Shown here: in pieces, positions 39,911-48,384 of the stretch
Position numbering within the stretch: the stretch's first letter is position 1
Layout: each line of letters opens with the position of its first letter
The notes under the pieces: model-generated
Told to the model about the DNA's origin: nothing
The model's database searches: none
What the model saw: the letters and a program-made list of their open reading frames with translations, nothing else
Position numbers and translations under genes: made by a program
DNA from: Acidimicrobiales bacterium
GTDB lineage: Bacteria > Actinomycetota > Acidimicrobiia > Acidimicrobiales > SKKL01
Assembly: GCA_034521975.1 (NCBI GenBank)
Contig: JAXHLR010000003.1
Span: 310,001 to 374,000, forward strand
Direction of reading: 5' to 3'
DNA: 64,000 nt

Positions 39911-40642
39911 TCAGGCCGAGCGGCGGGCCTCGGTGCGGAGGCGGCGGCGCAGGCGCACCACGTGACGCAGGTACCGGGCGGCTTCGCGCACCGAACCGTT
40001 GCTCTCGCCGGCGCCGCGTCGGGCGAAGGCGAACCCGACCTCGGCGCGGCGCAGGTGCGGGTGGGTGACGAGGATCTCGAGCAGGATCTTGAACCCGGTG
40101 GGGTTGAGGGCGGTGGGATCGAGGGCACGGGTGCGCACGGCGAAGAACCCACTGAGCGGGTCGGAGCAGGTGCCGATGCGCGAGCGGAGGAGCACCACCG
40201 CGACCCTGCCGAACACCCATGACACGAAGCTGCGGAGCGGTCCCAGCCCCTCGTTGATGCTGTCCCAGTTCTTGCGGCTGGCCACGATGAGGTCGACGTC
40301 GTCGGTGGCGACCTGCATGATCTTGTCGATGACCTCGGGTGGGTGCTGGAGATCGCCGTCCATGACACACATCCACGGTGACTCGACCTGATCGAGACCG
40401 GCGACGACCGCCCCCGAGAGTCCTCCCTGTCGGTGCCCCAAGGGTCGGTGGAGCAGCTCGACCTTGCCCGGAGCGTCGGCGGCCGCCAGGGCGATGACCT
40501 CAGCGGTGTCGTCGTCGCTGTCGTCGACGAAGACCACCTTGTCGACCGCAGGCATGCGGGCGAGGAGGGGCTCGACGTTCTCGGCCTCGTTGCGCGTCGG
40601 CACGACGACCGTCAGCGGCCAGGGTCCGGACGGTGTGGTCAT
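39911..40642 (-). CDS. Glycosyltransferase family 2, polyprenol-phosphate mannosyltransferase-like
   Basis: A 243-residue GT-A enzyme. It opens with LTVVVPTRNEAENVEPLL, has the metal-binding pair in VFVDDSDDDT and VMDGDLQHPPEVI (a DxD-type motif), and DPLSGFFAVR with a downstream NPTGFKILLEIL. These are the features of dolichyl/polyprenol-phosphate mannose synthases (Ppm1, DPM1). It may supply mannosyl-phosphate-polyprenol for lipoglycans or protein mannosylation, but other sugars are possible. There is no membrane domain. Start 40642 is the first conserved ATG. Confidence 0.85.
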   Translation of the reverse strand: MTTPSGPWPLTVVVPTRNEAENVEPLLARMPAVDKVVFVDDSDDDTAEVIALAAADAPGKVELLHRPLGHRQGGLSGAVVAGLDQVESPWMCVMDGDLQHPPEVIDKIMQVATDDVDLIVASRKNWDSINEGLGPLRSFVSWVFGRVAVVLLRSRIGTCSDPLSGFFAVRTRALDPTALNPTGFKILLEILVTHPHLRRAEVGFAFARRGAGESNGSVREAARYLRHVVRLRRRLRTEARRSA

Positions 40643-40727
40643 GGGTCGTCGTGCTTCCGGTTCGCTCCCACGGTGCTGGAGACGGTAGTGCCCGTCGGCC
40701 TGGCCCGGGGAGTTGGTGGCTTCGGGG

Positions 40728-41012
40728 TCAGCTCTTGACCAGCCGTTCGATGGCACGGGTGGCCTCGGTGATCATGGCGTCGGCGGTGGCGGCATCCTCG
40801 TCGCGGGTGGCGTTGGCCACGCAGTGACGGATGTGCTCGTCGAGCAGGCCGAGCGCCACGCCTTCGAGCGCCCTGGTGGTGGCACTGACCTGGGTCAGGA
40901 CGTCGATGCAGTAGGTGTCCTCCTCGATCATGCGTTGCAACCCGCGGACCTGGCCCTCGATCCGCCGCAATCGGCGGAGGTAGTCGTCCTTACTGATCGT
41001 GTAGCCGCGCAT
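40728..41012 (-). CDS. csoR: CsoR-type copper-sensing repressor
   Basis: A 94-residue all-helical repressor of the DUF156/CsoR family. The Cu(I) ligands are all present: Cys in TYCIDVL, and His and Cys in EHIRHCV (the C-H-C triad). The basic N-terminus [16 protein letters not shown] is the DNA-binding face. It is divergent from copA, with the operator palindrome between. Cu(I) binding should release DNA and induce both genes. The start ATG at 41012 has a perfect ggaggaac-type ribosome site on the mRNA (gggagga). Confidence 0.95.
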   Translation of the reverse strand: MRGYTISKDDYLRRLRRIEGQVRGLQRMIEEDTYCIDVLTQVSATTRALEGVALGLLDEHIRHCVANATRDEDAATADAMITEATRAIERLVKS

Positions 41013-41048
41013 GCGTGTTCCTCCCGTGGTCTCGCCCCCTGGTCTTGC

Positions 41049-41078
41049 ATTATACCCCGGTAGGGTATATCACAGGAA
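41049..41078 (-). promoter_or_regulatory. csoR promoter with perfect -10 TATAAT
   Basis: On the minus strand TATAAT at 41054-41049 is the consensus -10, with TTCCTG at 41078-41073 as a weak -35, 18 bases apart. The palindromic operator lies between the two boxes, so repressor binding would block polymerase. Confidence 0.65.
41051..41069. promoter_or_regulatory. CsoR operator, inverted repeat TATACCC-N5-GGGTATA
   Basis: TATACCC (41051-41057), five bases, GGGTATA (41063-41069): a perfect 7-5-7 palindrome of the ATACCC/GGGTAT type known for CsoR. It sits midway between csoR and copA, 29 bases from the copA GTG. Confidence 0.8.
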
Positions 41079-41098
41079 GGGCGGAAGGAGGCCAAGCT

Positions 41099-43336
41099 GT
41101 GTCGACGACATCCGGAGACGTGAGCGGACAGACCACCGACGACGAGCGGATCGACCTCAACGTCGAGGGCATGACGTGTGGATCCTGTGCCGCTCGCGTC
41201 CAGCGGGCGCTCGAGCGTCAGGCGGGTGTGGGCTCGGCCGACGTCAACTTCGCCACCGGCAAGGCACGGGTCACCGCGGTCGACGCCATCGATCTCGACC
41301 AGCTGCACGACGCCATCGAGAAGGCGGGCTACCACGTCGTGTCGGAGACACCTGGGCACGACGGGTCGGTCACGGGCGACCTCGACGGTGTACCGGCCGA
41401 CGAGGCCCAGCAGCGTCAGCTGTGGGGCAAGCGGGTGGCGTGGGCGCTGCCGGCCGCGCTGTTCATGGTCGCCACCATGGTCTATGACCTCGTCGACGAC
41501 CAGGCCATGCACCAGGCGTGGTTGCGCTGGTCGATGCTGGCGGTGGCGACCCCGGTCCAGTTCTGGGTGGGGTGGCCGTACCTCACCGGAGCGGTCCGAC
41601 GCGCCCGCCACCTGACGGCGAACATGGACACCCTCATCGCCATGGGGACCCTGTCGGCGTACCTGTTCAGTCTCCGCGAGCTCGCGGTCGGCGGCCACGA
41701 CCTCTACTTCGAGGCCGCGGTCGTCATCATCACCTTCATCAGCCTCGGTCGCTATCTCGAAGCACGGGCCAAGGGGCGGGCCGGTCAGGCCATCCGCGCC
41801 CTGCTGGAGATGGGTGCCAAGGAAGCCAGGGTGGTGCGCGACGGGCGTGAACTCATGGTGCCGGTCGACCAGGTCGTGGTCGGCGACGTCGTGCGGGTGC
41901 GGCCGGGTGAGAAGGTCCCGGTCGATGGTGTGGTGACCGACGGAGCGAGCGCGGTCGACGAGTCGATGCTCACCGGCGAGTCGGTCCCGGTCGACAAGCT
42001 CCCGGGAGCGACCGTCGCCGGCGCCACCATCAACACCTCCGGCGTGCTCACCATCGAGGCGACGGCGGTCGGGAGCGAGACCGCGCTCGCCCAGATCGTG
42101 CGACTGGTGGAGGAGGCCCAGACCGGCAAGTCCGGTGCTCAGCGTCTGGCGGATCGCATCTCGGCGGTGTTCGTCCCGACGGTGCTCGGCCTCGGACTGC
42201 TGACCTTCGGGTTCTGGGGCGTGGTTCGCGGCGACGTGGCCGACGGGATCACCGCGTCGGTGGCGGTGCTCATCATCGCCTGTCCCTGCGCCCTTGGTCT
42301 GGCGACACCCATGGCCGTCATGGTCGGTACCGGCCGAGGGGCCCAGCTCGGCATCCTCATCAAGTCGGTCGAGGTCCTGGAGCAGACACGACGGGTCACC
42401 ATGGTCGTCTTCGACAAGACCGGAACCCTCACCCGGGGAGAGATGACCCTCACCGACGTGGTCCCGGCCCCGGGTTGCGACGAGCGCGACCTCCTCCTGC
42501 GAGCGGGAGCGGTCGAGGCCGACAGCGAGCATCCGATCGGCCAGGCCATCGCCGCCGGGGCCCGCGAGCGGATCGGGGCGCTGCCGGTCGTCGCCGAGCT
42601 CGAGGCGCTCGCTGGCCACGGCATCCGCGCGGCCGTCGGCGACGCCACCGTGCTGGTCGGCCGGCGCAGCCTGCTCCTCGACGCCGGCATGGCGCTCCCC
42701 TCCGCGCTCGAGGCCGCCGCCGACGAGCTCGAAGGCGAGGGCCGCACCGCCGTGTTCGCCGGGTGGGACGGTGAGGTTCGTGGGGTGCTCGCGGTGGCGG
42801 ACACCCTCAAGGACGGTGCGGTCGCAACGGTCGACCAGCTCCACGCCCTGGGGCTCGAGGTGGCGATGATCACCGGTGACAACGCCCGCACCGCCCAGGC
42901 GATCGCCGACTCGGTCGGCATCGACCGGGTGCTCGCCGAGGTGCTGCCCGAGGACAAGCAGGCCGAGGTCGCCCGGCTCCAGGCGGACGGTCACGTGGTG
43001 GCCATGGTGGGCGACGGGGTCAACGACGCGCCGGCGCTGGTCCAGGCCGACCTCGGCATCGCCATCGGCACCGGCACCGATGTGGCCATCGAGTCGTCCG
43101 ACCTGACCCTGATGCGCGGCGACCTCGAAGGTGTGGTCACCGCGATCGCACTGTCGCGCCGCACCTACCGCACCATCGTGGCGAACCTGTTCTGGGCCTT
43201 CGGCTACAACACCCTGGCGATCCCGGTGGCTGCCGCCGGTCTGCTCGATCCCATGATCGCCGGTGCCGCGATGGCGTTCTCGTCGGTCAGCGTGGTGGCG
43301 AACTCGTTGCGTCTACGCCGCTTCCGGCCCCGGTAG
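41099..43336 (+). CDS. copA: Copper-translocating P1B-type ATPase
   Basis: A 745-residue Cu(I) exporter. One N-terminal metal-binding domain has [11 protein letters not shown] (about residue 24-34). The membrane site is [10 protein letters not shown], the phosphorylation site [10 protein letters not shown], the P1B hallmark SEHPIGQAI, and the hinge [10 protein letters not shown]. Eight hydrophobic segments are visible. CsoR directly upstream and the operator confirm copper as substrate. GTG 41099 follows aaggagg at 41085-41091 by 7 bases; other upstream in-frame starts lie inside the operator region. Confidence 0.96.
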   Translation: MSTTSGDVSGQTTDDERIDLNVEGMTCGSCAARVQRALERQAGVGSADVNFATGKARVTAVDAIDLDQLHDAIEKAGYHVVSETPGHDGSVTGDLDGVPADEAQQRQLWGKRVAWALPAALFMVATMVYDLVDDQAMHQAWLRWSMLAVATPVQFWVGWPYLTGAVRRARHLTANMDTLIAMGTLSAYLFSLRELAVGGHDLYFEAAVVIITFISLGRYLEARAKGRAGQAIRALLEMGAKEARVVRDGRELMVPVDQVVVGDVVRVRPGEKVPVDGVVTDGASAVDESMLTGESVPVDKLPGATVAGATINTSGVLTIEATAVGSETALAQIVRLVEEAQTGKSGAQRLADRISAVFVPTVLGLGLLTFGFWGVVRGDVADGITASVAVLIIACPCALGLATPMAVMVGTGRGAQLGILIKSVEVLEQTRRVTMVVFDKTGTLTRGEMTLTDVVPAPGCDERDLLLRAGAVEADSEHPIGQAIAAGARERIGALPVVAELEALAGHGIRAAVGDATVLVGRRSLLLDAGMALPSALEAAADELEGEGRTAVFAGWDGEVRGVLAVADTLKDGAVATVDQLHALGLEVAMITGDNARTAQAIADSVGIDRVLAEVLPEDKQAEVARLQADGHVVAMVGDGVNDAPALVQADLGIAIGTGTDVAIESSDLTLMRGDLEGVVTAIALSRRTYRTIVANLFWAFGYNTLAIPVAAAGLLDPMIAGAAMAFSSVSVVANSLRLRRFRPR

Positions 43337-43343
43337 CCGCCGC

Positions 43344-44546
43344 TCACCCGGTCGTCGGGGCGGCCTTGCGTGCCGCGTCGTCGGGCTCCTTGGGCAGTCC
43401 GAGGGCACGTTCGCCGACGATGTTGCGCTGCACCTCGGCGGTGCCGCCCCAGATGGTGCCAGAACGGGCCCCGAGGAACATGCCCATCCACTCGTTCTGG
43501 CGGTAGCCCTCCCCGTCGGGACGGATCAGCGAATCCATCCCGGCGACGTCCATCGCGATCTCGCCGAAGCGGCGGGCGTACTCGGACCACAGCATCTTGC
43601 CGATGGAGGCCTCGGGCCCGGGTTCGAGACCGGCGGCCGCCAGTTCGTTCATCCGTTCGGCCTGGTAGCGGATGATCTCGATCTTGGTGTAGGCCCAGGC
43701 GAGCTGCTGGCGCACCGTCGGATCGGTGAGCTTGCCGTTCTCGCGGGCCTCATCGACCACCCGCTGCCAGCTGCGCATGAACCCGACGTGGCGGTTGCTC
43801 CCGCCGCGCCGCTCGTTGCCCAGGGTGGTGTTGGCCACCCGCCACCCGTTGTTCACACCTCCGATCACGTTGAACAGCGGGGCCCGGGCGCCGTCGATGA
43901 ACACCTCGCTGAACCCGCTGCCGCCGGTCATCTGTCGCAGGGTCCTGATGTCGAAGCCGTTGTCGGCCATGGGGATCAGGATGTAGGAGATCCCCTGGTG
44001 CTTGGGTGCATCGGGGTCGGTGCGGGCGAGGCAGAACATCATGGTGGCGAACTGCGCCCCGGAGGTCCATACCTTCTGGCCGGTGACGGTCACCTCGTCG
44101 CCGTCGATCACGCCACGGGTCTGCAACCCGGCCAGGTCGGATCCGGCGCCGGGCTCGGAGAAGCCCTGGCAGTACCGGTCGGTGCCGTCGAGGATGCGGG
44201 GCAGGAACGCCTGCTTCTGCTCGTCGGTGCCGTGCACGATGATCGCGGGCGACACCAGCGACTCGCCCATACCGCGGGTGACCCGCGGGTACCCGGCCGC
44301 CGCGAACTCGTCGGCCACGATCGCGTTCTGGAAGCTGTCGAGGCCGCGGCCGCCGTACTCCTCGGGCCAGTGCGAGCAGATCCAGCGCCCCTCCAGCAGG
44401 CGCGTTTCCCACTCCTGCTTCTCGGGCGAGCGGCCGCCGCCCCACATCATCGGCGAGATCCCGCGAACCTCGTCCATGCCGTGTTGGTCGAGCCAGTCGC
44501 GCACCTCGCGGCGCAGCTGTTCGTCAGAGCCAGTGTCGACACCCAT
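43344..44546 (-). CDS. Acyl-CoA dehydrogenase family protein (FadE type)
   Basis: A 400-residue flavoenzyme. Motifs: CQGFSEPGAGSDLAGLQT, VTGQKVWTSGAQFATMM, the substrate loop GGVNNGWRVANTTLGNER and the C-terminal WGGTAEVQRNIVGERAL. This is the common actinobacterial FadE group linked with steroid or branched-acid catabolism, but no neighbour fixes the substrate. It is 7 bases from the convergent copA. ATG 44546 has a ggggggaag ribosome site. It is divergent from a TetR gene, its likely regulator. Confidence 0.92.
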   Translation of the reverse strand: MGVDTGSDEQLRREVRDWLDQHGMDEVRGISPMMWGGGRSPEKQEWETRLLEGRWICSHWPEEYGGRGLDSFQNAIVADEFAAAGYPRVTRGMGESLVSPAIIVHGTDEQKQAFLPRILDGTDRYCQGFSEPGAGSDLAGLQTRGVIDGDEVTVTGQKVWTSGAQFATMMFCLARTDPDAPKHQGISYILIPMADNGFDIRTLRQMTGGSGFSEVFIDGARAPLFNVIGGVNNGWRVANTTLGNERRGGSNRHVGFMRSWQRVVDEARENGKLTDPTVRQQLAWAYTKIEIIRYQAERMNELAAAGLEPGPEASIGKMLWSEYARRFGEIAMDVAGMDSLIRPDGEGYRQNEWMGMFLGARSGTIWGGTAEVQRNIVGERALGLPKEPDDAARKAAPTTG

Positions 44547-44650
44547 CGTCTTCCCCCCGGAGACTCGCTGAGCTCGGTCGCACAGTTCTAGCACCCGAAC
44601 GCGGTGTCGGTGCAGCCCAGATGTTCCTGGGAATCCCCCTCGGGTGTCAG

Positions 44651-44656
44651 TAAGGT
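44651..44656 (+). promoter_or_regulatory. Leaderless -10 box TAAGGT of the TetR gene
   Basis: TAAGGT ends 5 bases before GTG 44662, the shortest spacing in the set. It supports GTG 44662 over ATG 44713 as start. Confidence 0.4.
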
Positions 44657-44661
44657 GTGAG

Positions 44662-45420
44662 GTGATCATCGATCTGTCAGTATCACCAGCACCCGACCCC
44701 GAGGCTGCGACCATGGCAACGGAGAAGGCGGCGGCGAACATCGACCACGGTCCCTCGGTCACCCCCCCGGGTCGGCGTCTTCGTCCCAGCGACCGCCGGG
44801 CGGAGATCGTCAAGGCCGCGAGAGGCGTCTTCCTCGAGACCGGCTACGCGGGTGCGGGCCTGGCCGAGGTGGCCGCCGCCGGCCACATCTCCCGCGGGTC
44901 GATCTACCGCTACTTCCCCAACGGAAGGGTCGACCTGTTCGTCGCCGTCACCGAGGATCTGATCGACGAGCTGCACGGCCGGTTGCGCTACGCCGCGAGC
45001 GTGCCGTTCTCTGCGGTCAGGCGCATGGAGCACCTCATCGCCTCGATGTTCGCGTTCTTCCAGGAGGAGCCTGACGCCTACCGCTTCTTGTTCCGCGACG
45101 TCTGGGCGTCGGGCGAGCCGGCCGTCGAGGCGACCGCGGCTGCCGCTCGTGGTCTGCTGAGCTCTGAGATCGCCGGTCTGGTCGCCGAGACCGGTGCCGG
45201 TGGAGAGGAGCTCACCGCGAGCAGCAGCGGCATCCTCGGTTGCGTGCTGGCGAACATCGAGCTTGCGCTCGGTGGCGAGGTCGATCCCGGAGGTCGCGTG
45301 GTCGGTGAGCTGCCACTTCGCCACCGCCGCGTTCGACCGGACCTGACCGACACCCTGGTCAGGTGTCGTCCACCAGGCGCAGTGACGGTATCCGTGGTTC
45401 CTCGACGGCTCGCATGGTGA
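44662..45420 (+). CDS. TetR-family regulator with a probable C-terminal frameshift
   Basis: The frame reads 252 residues. The helix-turn-helix is clear (RRAEIVKAARGVFLETGYAG then GHISRGSIYRYFPN), and the ligand domain follows. From about 45289 the frame changes character: it runs GGRVVGELPLRHRRVRPD, whereas skipping one base after GATCCC gives EVAWSVSCHFATAAFDRT and a stop at 45344-45346. That C-terminus is typical of TetR proteins, and it removes the 62-base overlap with the convergent kinase-like gene. So an extra base or a real frameshift is likely. It probably regulates the divergent acyl-CoA dehydrogenase. Confidence 0.8.
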   Translation: MIIDLSVSPAPDPEAATMATEKAAANIDHGPSVTPPGRRLRPSDRRAEIVKAARGVFLETGYAGAGLAEVAAAGHISRGSIYRYFPNGRVDLFVAVTEDLIDELHGRLRYAASVPFSAVRRMEHLIASMFAFFQEEPDAYRFLFRDVWASGEPAVEATAAAARGLLSSEIAGLVAETGAGGEELTASSSGILGCVLANIELALGGEVDPGGRVVGELPLRHRRVRPDLTDTLVRCRPPGAVTVSVVPRRLAW

Positions 45421-47149
45421 ACGGGATGACGGTGGAGACGACCCGACCGGCGGTGGGTTCGTCGACGATCGTGAGCTCGCCACCCATGAACACCGCCAGC
45501 GACCTCAGCGTGGTGAGGATCGGGATCGAGGGGTCGATGCGGCTGCCGTTGTCGGTGATCTCGAGATGGATGGCTTCGTGATCAGCGGTCACCGCGATGT
45601 GGACCGCCGTGGCCCCGGCCGTCCAGAGCGCGTCGAGCGTGGCCTCCTGAGCGATCCGGAGCACGACCGCCTCGGTGGTCCAGTCGAGGGTGAGCTCTGG
45701 GTCGATGTCGACCTGGAGGTCGGGTCGTGGACCGTCACCGCACAGGTTCTCGAGGTAGGCCCTCATCGGCACCGCGAGTCGCCGGGCCTCGGCATGTCCT
45801 GGCTCGAGCGGCTTGATCGCTTCGGCGATGCGCCGGAAGCCGTCGGCCCGCTGGCCGAGGTCTCGACGGAGCCGCTCGACGGCGAAGCTCACCGCGCCGG
45901 GGGTGTCGGTCTCGGCCGTGTGGTCGATCGCGGAGGTGAACGAGGCCATGGCGGTGTACAGGGAGGCGGCCTGTCGGTGGAGGTGGGTGGCGGCCCGGTG
46001 CCGGTCGAGGTCGATGTGTGCCATCACCTCGGACAGGAGTCGCCCACGCTGTGCGGCACTCTGCTCGACCAGTTCGTGGAGCCGGATGGCTTCGCGGGCT
46101 GCGAGCAGGTGGCGCACGCTCGAGAGCGCGAGCAGCCCCAGGCCCGCCACGAGCGCGGTGGCGGGAACCCAGTCGACGTCGCGTTGTGACCAGGCGATGG
46201 CGGCGGTGATGGGGATCGAGCCGAGCACCACCATGGCGATGACCGAGCTCCGACGGACCTGTCCGCCGACCGGGAGTCGTTCGAGCCCCGGCGAGGCGTC
46301 CTTGGTCGTGAAGGCGAAGAAGATCAGTGCCGCCGCCAAGGCAACGGCGTGCGAGGCGAGGAACGGTCCTGCGGGCAGCTCGAAGTCGTGCACCCCGAGC
46401 ACCACCTGGGCGGTCGAGCTGAGGATCACCGCGGCGCCGAAGGCGATCCCCAGATCGGCGACCAGGCGGTGACCCGGAGCCACGAGTGTCCGGATGACCA
46501 GGGCCACCAGGGTGCCGTGGCAGGCCAGGACCGCCCACATCGCGGCCGAGACGCTGAACCACGGGACCGGTGAGGTCAGGATCGTGTTCCCGAACGCCAG
46601 CCCGAAGGGAACGCTCACGGCGACGGTGGCCATGACGAGGTCGACGGCATCGACCAGCGCCGCCCGCTGGCCCGATCGGGCCCGCAGCATCAAGGTGTTG
46701 GCCACGAGGAGCAGACCGAGTGCGATGAGCACCGGGATCAGCGCCCGCACCATGCTTGGGGGCGGGGTGTCGGGCCCGATCCTGGCGAACGCGTTCGCCA
46801 CCACGACGAGACCGACACCGATGGTCCCGGCCCACAGGAAGCGCACGACTCGGTCCTTGGCCGGAGCTCGGACGGCGGCTACGGCGGCGAGCAGTGCCCC
46901 CGGTCCGAGCATCGCCAGGTGCAGCCCGAACATGGCCCGGAGGTACTGATGCGACGGGAGGGGTGCCCACAGTCCCACGACAACGAGGGGAACGCCGAGC
47001 GCGGCGTAGGCGATCACCGCATGCCGGACCGCCGCGGGGAACACGAAACGCCGGCCTGCTGGTGGTGGAGCGGCGTCGTCCCGCTCGATGGGTGGTGGGG
47101 GCGTGTCGGTCCCGGTGACACGTCCCAACACGGGTGCCTGATCGGCCAT
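45359..47149 (-). CDS. Membrane protein with degenerate histidine-kinase (HisKA_3/HATPase-like) domains
   Basis: A 596-residue protein with a polar start (to about 35), then eight or more membrane segments to about 390 and a cytosolic C-terminal half. That half is laid out like a NarL-type sensor kinase: a dimerisation helix with DRHRAATHLHRQAASLY, where the histidine aligns with the phosphorylated one, and an ATPase-like part with RIAQEATLDALW, ITDNGSRIDP and FMGGELTIV. The acidic residue normally after the histidine is Arg and the N-box Asn is replaced, so kinase activity is doubtful. No response regulator is adjacent. ATG 47149 follows gggagggg. Confidence 0.65.
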   Translation of the reverse strand: MADQAPVLGRVTGTDTPPPPIERDDAAPPPAGRRFVFPAAVRHAVIAYAALGVPLVVVGLWAPLPSHQYLRAMFGLHLAMLGPGALLAAVAAVRAPAKDRVVRFLWAGTIGVGLVVVANAFARIGPDTPPPSMVRALIPVLIALGLLLVANTLMLRARSGQRAALVDAVDLVMATVAVSVPFGLAFGNTILTSPVPWFSVSAAMWAVLACHGTLVALVIRTLVAPGHRLVADLGIAFGAAVILSSTAQVVLGVHDFELPAGPFLASHAVALAAALIFFAFTTKDASPGLERLPVGGQVRRSSVIAMVVLGSIPITAAIAWSQRDVDWVPATALVAGLGLLALSSVRHLLAAREAIRLHELVEQSAAQRGRLLSEVMAHIDLDRHRAATHLHRQAASLYTAMASFTSAIDHTAETDTPGAVSFAVERLRRDLGQRADGFRRIAEAIKPLEPGHAEARRLAVPMRAYLENLCGDGPRPDLQVDIDPELTLDWTTEAVVLRIAQEATLDALWTAGATAVHIAVTADHEAIHLEITDNGSRIDPSIPILTTLRSLAVFMGGELTIVDEPTAGRVVSTVIPFTMRAVEEPRIPSLRLVDDT

Positions 47150-47229
47150 GGTCCCCTCCCGGATGTCGCTCCAGGGTACTCGGCTCGTTCGCGTGATCAA
47201 GGGGCCACCCAGGGTGTCTCGCTCGGTCC

Positions 47230-47340
47230 TCACGCCGTGCCGGTGCTCACCTGGTTCTTGCCCGAGTGCTTGGCCTCGTACATGGCGCGGTCGGCGACCC
47301 GTACCAGTGCGTCGACATCGTCGATGCTGGTGACCGGTCC
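47230..47340 (-). pseudogene. C-terminal remnant of a GGDEF diguanylate cyclase
   Basis: Read on the minus strand, 36 residues end at the TGA at 47232-47230: ALVRVADRAMYEAKHSGKN and a short tail. This is the unmistakable end of a GGDEF domain (RADRAMYEAK-x-GKN). It starts directly after the TGA of the alkyltransferase/methyltransferase gene and is in the same frame as that gene. It has no start codon or catalytic part of its own, so it is a scar of a deletion or recombination. Confidence 0.75.
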
Positions 47341-48228
47341 TCAGCTCGAGGGTCGTTCGAAGCTGACGAGGGTGGGCAGCAACGCCTCGCCCACATAGAG
47401 GTGTGGCCCCACCCGGTGCAGGCCGGCCGCGTCGAACCACCGCTCGTAGGTCGAGGTCCGTCGCCACCGGAAGTGCTCGGTGTCGCCCACGATGTCGTCG
47501 TCGGTGGTGTAGGTCTCGATCAGTGCCACCCCGCCCAGGTTCTCGGCGATGGCCCCGAGACCCCGCTGCACCTCGCGATCGGATGCGTAGCCGAGCACGT
47601 CGACACAGGCGATCAGATCGAAGGGGCCCTCCCACTCGGGCAGCACCCGGTCGAGGTCGCCGAGGCGCCCCAAGCGCAGATTGCGGCGGGAACCGAACCG
47701 GTCGACGGCGTAGCGGCTCGGATCCACGCCGAGGTAGGTGGCAGCCGAGCGCCGGCGGGCCAGCGCCGGTTGCCACTCGCCCTCCCCGCAGCCGACGTCG
47801 AGCACCGAGCGCACCGGGCGCTCGAGCAGGTACTCGGTGGCGGCGATGGCGTAGTCGACCTTGCGGCGGAGGCGGGCCGGCGAGCCGAACCCCTCGGCTC
47901 GGTACCAGTGGTCGAAGTAGTCGCGGCCGAAGCGCTCCTCCTCGGGACGTGGACGCGGCCGCACCCGTCCGTCCTCGACCGTGTGGCCCTCGGCGATGAG
48001 CTTGCGGGCGTGCGTGAGCTCCAGACCGGGGACCAGGCGGCCTGTGCTCGTCACGACCCGCCACCACGGGTACCGGCCGTCGCTTCCTGCCAGCACCCGG
48101 CCCACCGCTCGGGCCCGACGGGGAAAGCCGGCCTCGTCGGCCACCTCGCCGTAGGTGACCAGATCGCCGGGCTCGAGTCCTCGGAGCACCCGGTCGACCG
48201 CCTCCTCGAAGCTCTCCCGCTCGGCCAC
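47341..48228 (-). CDS. Alkyltransferase-like (ATL) domain fused to a SAM-dependent methyltransferase
   Basis: A 295-residue two-domain protein. Residues 5-85 are an MGMT-like DNA-binding domain: VTYGEVADEAGFPRRARAVG and PWWRVVTSTG, then ARKLIAEGH. The active-site Cys of MGMT (PCHR) is Trp, as in ATL proteins, which bind O6-alkylguanine without repairing it. Residues 100-295 are a class I methyltransferase with VLDVGCGEGEWQPAL. The GTG start at 48228 has AACAGT 6 bases upstream; ATG 48270 is also in frame. The methylated substrate is unknown. I know of no characterised protein with this layout. Confidence 0.75.
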   Translation of the reverse strand: MAERESFEEAVDRVLRGLEPGDLVTYGEVADEAGFPRRARAVGRVLAGSDGRYPWWRVVTSTGRLVPGLELTHARKLIAEGHTVEDGRVRPRPRPEEERFGRDYFDHWYRAEGFGSPARLRRKVDYAIAATEYLLERPVRSVLDVGCGEGEWQPALARRRSAATYLGVDPSRYAVDRFGSRRNLRLGRLGDLDRVLPEWEGPFDLIACVDVLGYASDREVQRGLGAIAENLGGVALIETYTTDDDIVGDTEHFRWRRTSTYERWFDAAGLHRVGPHLYVGEALLPTLVSFERPSS

Positions 48229-48373
48229 GACACCACTGTTGCAGGACGACGTCGAGCGCGCTCCTCCCACTCCGGATGGTCGACTTCGGGGGACCTCCTC
48301 GACAGATGGCCGTCATCTTGGCTGCATCATCGTCTAGCGTGCTGGTGGCAACCGCGCTGTCGACGACGATCCT

Positions 48374-48379
48374 GGAGGG
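48374..48379 (+). promoter_or_regulatory. Ribosome binding site ggaggg deciding the start at 48385
   Basis: ggaggg ends 5 bases before ATG 48385. A TAGCGT box at 48335-48340 gives a probable transcription start near 48347, so this gene has a short leader. Confidence 0.55.
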
Positions 48380-48384
48380 TGGCA

